Below the pieces are notes generated by a model. It was not told the DNA's origin and searched no databases. It was given only the letters and a program-made list of their open reading frames with translations. From the NCBI GenBank assembly GCA_031258895.1, contig JAIRMF010000153.1:1-8302 (forward strand): a DNA stretch of 8,302 nucleotides. The letters are read 5' to 3'. This DNA comes from Dysgonamonadaceae bacterium. GTDB lineage: Bacteria > Bacteroidota > Bacteroidia > Bacteroidales > Azobacteroidaceae. Within the stretch, counting starts at the first letter, position 1. Every line of letters starts with the position of its first letter. Shown here piece by piece: positions 6,065 to 8,302 of the stretch. The position numbers were made by a program, and so were the translations under genes.

Positions 6065-7960
6065 TTAACGTCGCTTCGCGTTCTTCTTCTGCTGCTCTTT
6101 GAGCATCTGTTGCTGACGACGCTGCGCCTCTTCAAGACGAGCCATGAAGCCGGTCTTTTTCTTGGCGGGATTTTTCTTATTGGCTTCAAGTTTTGCAAGT
6201 AACGCCTTCTCATCAATAAACCAGCGGAAGGCAAGCGTCTGAAATATCGTTATAAGCGACGAAATAAAATAATAATAGTTCAAACCCGCAGGATAGGAAT
6301 TGAGCACAAAAAGCATAAAGACCGGCATCACGTAAATCATCATCTTCATTCCCGGCATCTGCTCCTGGCCGCCTCCTGTCTGTTCCATGCTGAATTTTGA
6401 ATAAATCACGTTTGTGATAGTCATTATCAGGCAGAATATACTCAAATGGCTACCGAGAAACGGGATGGAAAACGGGAACCGAATCACGTCGTCATAAGTA
6501 GAAAGGTCTGCAGCCCAAAGAAAACTCTGGTGGCGAAGCTCAATTGCCGAAGGGAAAAACATAAACAGCGCAATCAAAATCGGCATCTGCAACAACATCG
6601 GCAAACAACCCGCCATCGGATTGATTCCGACCTGACGGTACAGTTCCATTGTTTTCTGTTGCCTTGTCATAGCGTTTTCCTGCCCCGGATATTTTGCGTT
6701 AATTGCCGAAATCTGCGGTTTCATTACCCTCATTTTTGCGGAGGACATAAACGATTTCCAGGTCAAAGGGAAAAGTGCGGTCTTGACTATGAGCGTAAGT
6801 ATGAAGATCGCAAGCCCAAGCGCCATCCCACCGCCCGTCAACCAGCCGAATACGGGAATTATAATCCATTTATTTATCCATCGGAAAAGACTCCAGCCGA
6901 GCGGAACAAGACGTTCAAGTTCTATATTATTGCCGGCAAACATCGTTTTGTCGTACGATCTGAGTAGACTGTAATCGTTTGGGCCGAAGAAAAAGAACAG
7001 TTCAACCGACGTTTGAGCATCAAATTCGATGCTCGTCTCCACTTTGTATTGTTTCAGGTAAACCGTATCCGATTCGTTCGCCGAATACGATTCGAGTTGC
7101 CCTGCGCCGAATCTATCGTTTGCAATCAACACTGAGGAAAAAAACTGGTCCTTGAATCCGAACCATTTTATGCGGTCATTTACCGTACGAACATCGTCTT
7201 TCGATTCTTTCAAATAATCTACCTCGTCACTGTAATATTTGAAATACAGTTGTGCATAGCGATTTTCATAACTGCGTCCTTTTTCCTGCCGGCGGATTTT
7301 CTGCTGCCAGCGAAGATCCATCGTTCCTGCCGCAAAAGAAACGGCATTTCTAAGGTTGCTCGGCGTGACGTTGAAATCGACCATGTAATCGTCGTCATGC
7401 AGCGAATAAACAAAGTCGAGATAAGCATCATCCTGTCCTGCTTTAAGGCGGAAAACCGCTTTGCTCGAAGTTGTTTCCACAATGTCGAAAAACAGGTCAC
7501 CGGTGGTTATTATGCGGTTGTTTGTTGTTGTAAAGGTTGAGGAAAACTGTGAATCGCCTACGTCGAAAAGCATCAGCGGACGACCATGATAATCAGTGAA
7601 TTTTTTCAGTTCAACGGAGACTACCTGTGCGCCCAAACTTGAAATTTTCATTGCAAGCAGATCGTTCTCGATCGTTATTATTTGCTCTTCGCCTTTCGCC
7701 GCCGAGGCAAAATCACCCAAATTTTCACGCAGGCGAGCCTCAACAAGTGAATCCGGCAGGTGTGCCGATGCTGCCATTTCGCTTACAGCCTTTTTATTTT
7801 CTTCCATCGCTCGATCGGCCTGCACACGTGCAACGGAATCGTTGTATGCTCTTTGCGTTCTTTGTTGTTCTATCTGTTCCTTACTTGGCTGGTTAAGATA
7901 TTGAAAACCGATTAGCACAGCGAAAATAAGGACAAAGCCTAAAATTGTTTTTTTATCCAT
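6065..7960 (-). CDS. yidC: Membrane protein insertase YidC
   Basis: 631-residue Oxa1/YidC/Alb3-family insertase that places helices into the inner membrane, alone or with SecYEG. The Gram-negative architecture is complete: one N-terminal helix (about 6-21), a large periplasmic beta-rich domain (about 90-345), then the conserved five-helix core from about 355. Core landmarks are LTLIVKTALFPLTWKS (388-403), AKMRVMKPQISAI (408-420), YRQVGINPMAGCLPMLLQMP (441-460) and NSYPAGLNYYYFIS (554-567). These align by eye with E. coli YidC. Lys393 takes the place of the groove arginine (Arg366 of E. coli), a conservative change. A basic, Gln-rich cytosolic tail (about 590-631) fits the ribosome-binding tails of extended YidC proteins. 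The ATG at 7958-7960 puts the first helix at the N-terminus. It is the first gene of the minus-strand run and is divergent from the gene at 8229. Confidence 0.97.
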   Translation of the reverse strand: MDKKTILGFVLIFAVLIGFQYLNQPSKEQIEQQRTQRAYNDSVARVQADRAMEENKKAVSEMAASAHLPDSLVEARLRENLGDFASAAKGEEQIITIENDLLAMKISSLGAQVVSVELKKFTDYHGRPLMLFDVGDSQFSSTFTTTNNRIITTGDLFFDIVETTSSKAVFRLKAGQDDAYLDFVYSLHDDDYMVDFNVTPSNLRNAVSFAAGTMDLRWQQKIRRQEKGRSYENRYAQLYFKYYSDEVDYLKESKDDVRTVNDRIKWFGFKDQFFSSVLIANDRFGAGQLESYSANESDTVYLKQYKVETSIEFDAQTSVELFFFFGPNDYSLLRSYDKTMFAGNNIELERLVPLGWSLFRWINKWIIIPVFGWLTGGGMALGLAIFILTLIVKTALFPLTWKSFMSSAKMRVMKPQISAINAKYPGQENAMTRQQKTMELYRQVGINPMAGCLPMLLQMPILIALFMFFPSAIELRHQSFLWAADLSTYDDVIRFPFSIPFLGSHLSIFCLIMTITNVIYSKFSMEQTGGGQEQMPGMKMMIYVMPVFMLFVLNSYPAGLNYYYFISSLITIFQTLAFRWFIDEKALLAKLEANKKNPAKKKTGFMARLEEAQRRQQQMLKEQQKKNAKRR

Positions 7961-7980
7961 TAAATATAATTTTGATGGCG

Positions 7981-7988
7981 CAAAAGTA
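7981..7988 (-). promoter_or_regulatory. Likely -7 box (TACTTTTG) of the yidC promoter
   Basis: On the minus strand TACTTTTG lies 20 nt before the yidC ATG and fits TAnnTTTG exactly. It is followed by CGCC, where a start site would fall. I find no convincing TTG at -33, so the call rests on the -7 element and its position. It would give a very short leader of roughly 10-15 nt. Confidence 0.5.
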
Positions 7989-8090
7989 CAAAAAAAATCT
8001 TTGCAGCCTACTAAGAAACCTATTCCCCGTACAAATTAATTTTGCAGTATACCCTCTTTTTATGAGGTGCACAACGAAAATTCCGATACC

Positions 8091-8110
8091 CTGATGTGTG
8101 TTGTCATCAG
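8091..8110. repeat. Short inverted repeat CTGATG / CATCAG in the divergent intergenic region
   Basis: CTGATG (8091-8096) and CATCAG (8105-8110) can form a 6-bp stem with an 8-nt loop. It lies between the two divergent promoters, outside both predicted transcripts, so an operator-like site is more plausible than a terminator. A weak CCTC/GAGG pair (8053-8067) is nearby. Six-bp palindromes are common by chance. Confidence 0.3.
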
Positions 8111-8131
8111 TTGGGAAGTATGTAGTTTTTG

Positions 8132-8162
8132 TTGTCTGCTAAAAAAATTAGAGCTAACTTTG
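8132..8162 (+). promoter_or_regulatory. Bacteroidota-type promoter for the gene at 8229
   Basis: TTG at 8132-8134, a 20-nt spacer, then TAACTTTG at 8155-8162 match both elements of the Bacteroidota sigma-ABfr promoter (TTG / TAnnTTTG) at the usual spacing. Transcription would start near 8168-8170, leaving an untranslated leader of about 60 nt before the ATG. This is the best promoter match I found in the window. Confidence 0.72.
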
Positions 8163-8228
8163 CGCAAAAATTTGGCGTTTTATCGCCTGTGGATTGCGTT
8201 TGAATTAATTTTTAAAATAAATCAGAAG

Positions 8229-8302
8229 ATGAAAAAAGTATTATTATCGGTCTTTTTTGCGGTTGTAATGGCCGCAGGGGCGAATGCACAGAAGTTTGCC
8301 TT
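8229..8302 (+). CDS. Secreted/periplasmic protein, 5' end only; possibly OmpH/Skp-like chaperone
   Basis: An ATG at 8229 opens a frame that runs off the window after 24 complete codons. It begins with a clear Sec signal peptide: MKK, a hydrophobic core (VLLSVFFAVVMAAG), then ANA and a probable cleavage site before QKFA. The mature start QKFA after a cleavage site resembles Bacteroidota OmpH/Skp-family periplasmic chaperones, but so few residues cannot settle the family. If correct, it would handle outer-membrane proteins in the periplasm, functionally next to the divergent yidC. Upstream lies a good promoter (8132-8162). The ribosome site is weak (AGAAG), as is common in this phylum. Confidence is high that it is a secreted protein gene and low for the OmpH assignment. 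Confidence 0.75.
   Translation, partial: MKKVLLSVFFAVVMAAGANAQKFA

Noticed and set aside
6037..6234. 65-codon minus-strand frame bridging the yidC 3' end and the CPBP start
   Set aside because: It overlaps the yidC tail in another frame and is basic and low-complexity, reflecting the Lys/Arg-rich tail read out of frame.
6446..6967. 173-codon open frame on the plus strand opposite yidC
   Set aside because: It lies fully antisense to an unmistakable yidC, shows no family motif, and is full of low-complexity Arg/His/Lys runs typical of shadow frames.
7596..7904. Two overlapping plus-strand frames of about 90-100 codons opposite the yidC N-terminus
   Set aside because: Both are antisense to conserved yidC sequence, overlap each other in different frames, and show no promoter or ribosome site.
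1..8302. tRNA or rRNA genes, CRISPR arrays, insertion sequences
   Set aside because: No cloverleaf, ribosomal consensus, regularly spaced repeats or transposase motifs were seen on either strand.

Overview
The window looks like a piece of a Bacteroidota (Bacteroidales-type) chromosome. The evidence is a promoter of the phylum's type (TTG, 20 nt, TAACTTTG) ahead of the last gene, a second -7 box of the same form (TACTTTTG) ahead of yidC, a YidC with a long periplasmic domain and a basic cytosolic tail, and Fic and surface-glycan genes of kinds I associate with this phylum. These are family-level impressions from reading the sequence. No database search was possible.

Layout: (1) Positions 1-1290, plus strand: the 3' end of one Fic-family gene, then 15 nt later a complete second Fic gene. 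The second protein has an N-terminal VbhA-like antitoxin segment, a Fic core with the motif HALGEGNTR, and a C-terminal winged helix. The linker before the winged helix is encoded by an out-of-frame 13-bp tandem repeat. (2) Positions 1382-2248, minus strand: a GT11 alpha-1,2-fucosyltransferase-like gene, convergent with the Fic gene. It has an in-frame A-AAA-AAG slippery heptamer near its 5' end. (3) Positions 2249-2372: an intergenic gap with an 11-bp perfect inverted repeat. (4) Positions 2373-5089, minus strand: a UDP-N-acetylhexosamine 6-dehydrogenase-type gene and a Wzx-type flippase, overlapping by an ATGA. In sampled lines the plus strand here is about 70-75% A+C, against about 47-48% in the fucosyltransferase and yidC genes. 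(5) Positions 5138-7960, minus strand: a CPBP (Abi) intramembrane protease gene 24 nt downstream of yidC. (6) Positions 7961-8228: a divergent promoter region. (7) From 8229, plus strand: the start of a secreted protein, possibly an OmpH/Skp-like periplasmic chaperone.

How the genes fit together: the order yidC, CPBP, flippase, dehydrogenase, with gaps of 24 nt and 48 nt and then a 4-nt overlap, could be one minus-strand transcription unit. It would couple a housekeeping membrane insertase to envelope-glycan genes. The dehydrogenase would make a UDP-hexosaminuronic acid, the fucosyltransferase would decorate a glycan, and the flippase would export lipid-linked units. No polymerase or initiating transferase is visible, so the set is small or incomplete.

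I do not see a clearly new multi-gene system. The points most worth following are the frame-shifting repeat inside the Fic gene, the slippery tract in the fucosyltransferase, the sharp strand-composition block at 2373-5089, and the Arg-rich dehydrogenase with unusual cysteines near its active site.
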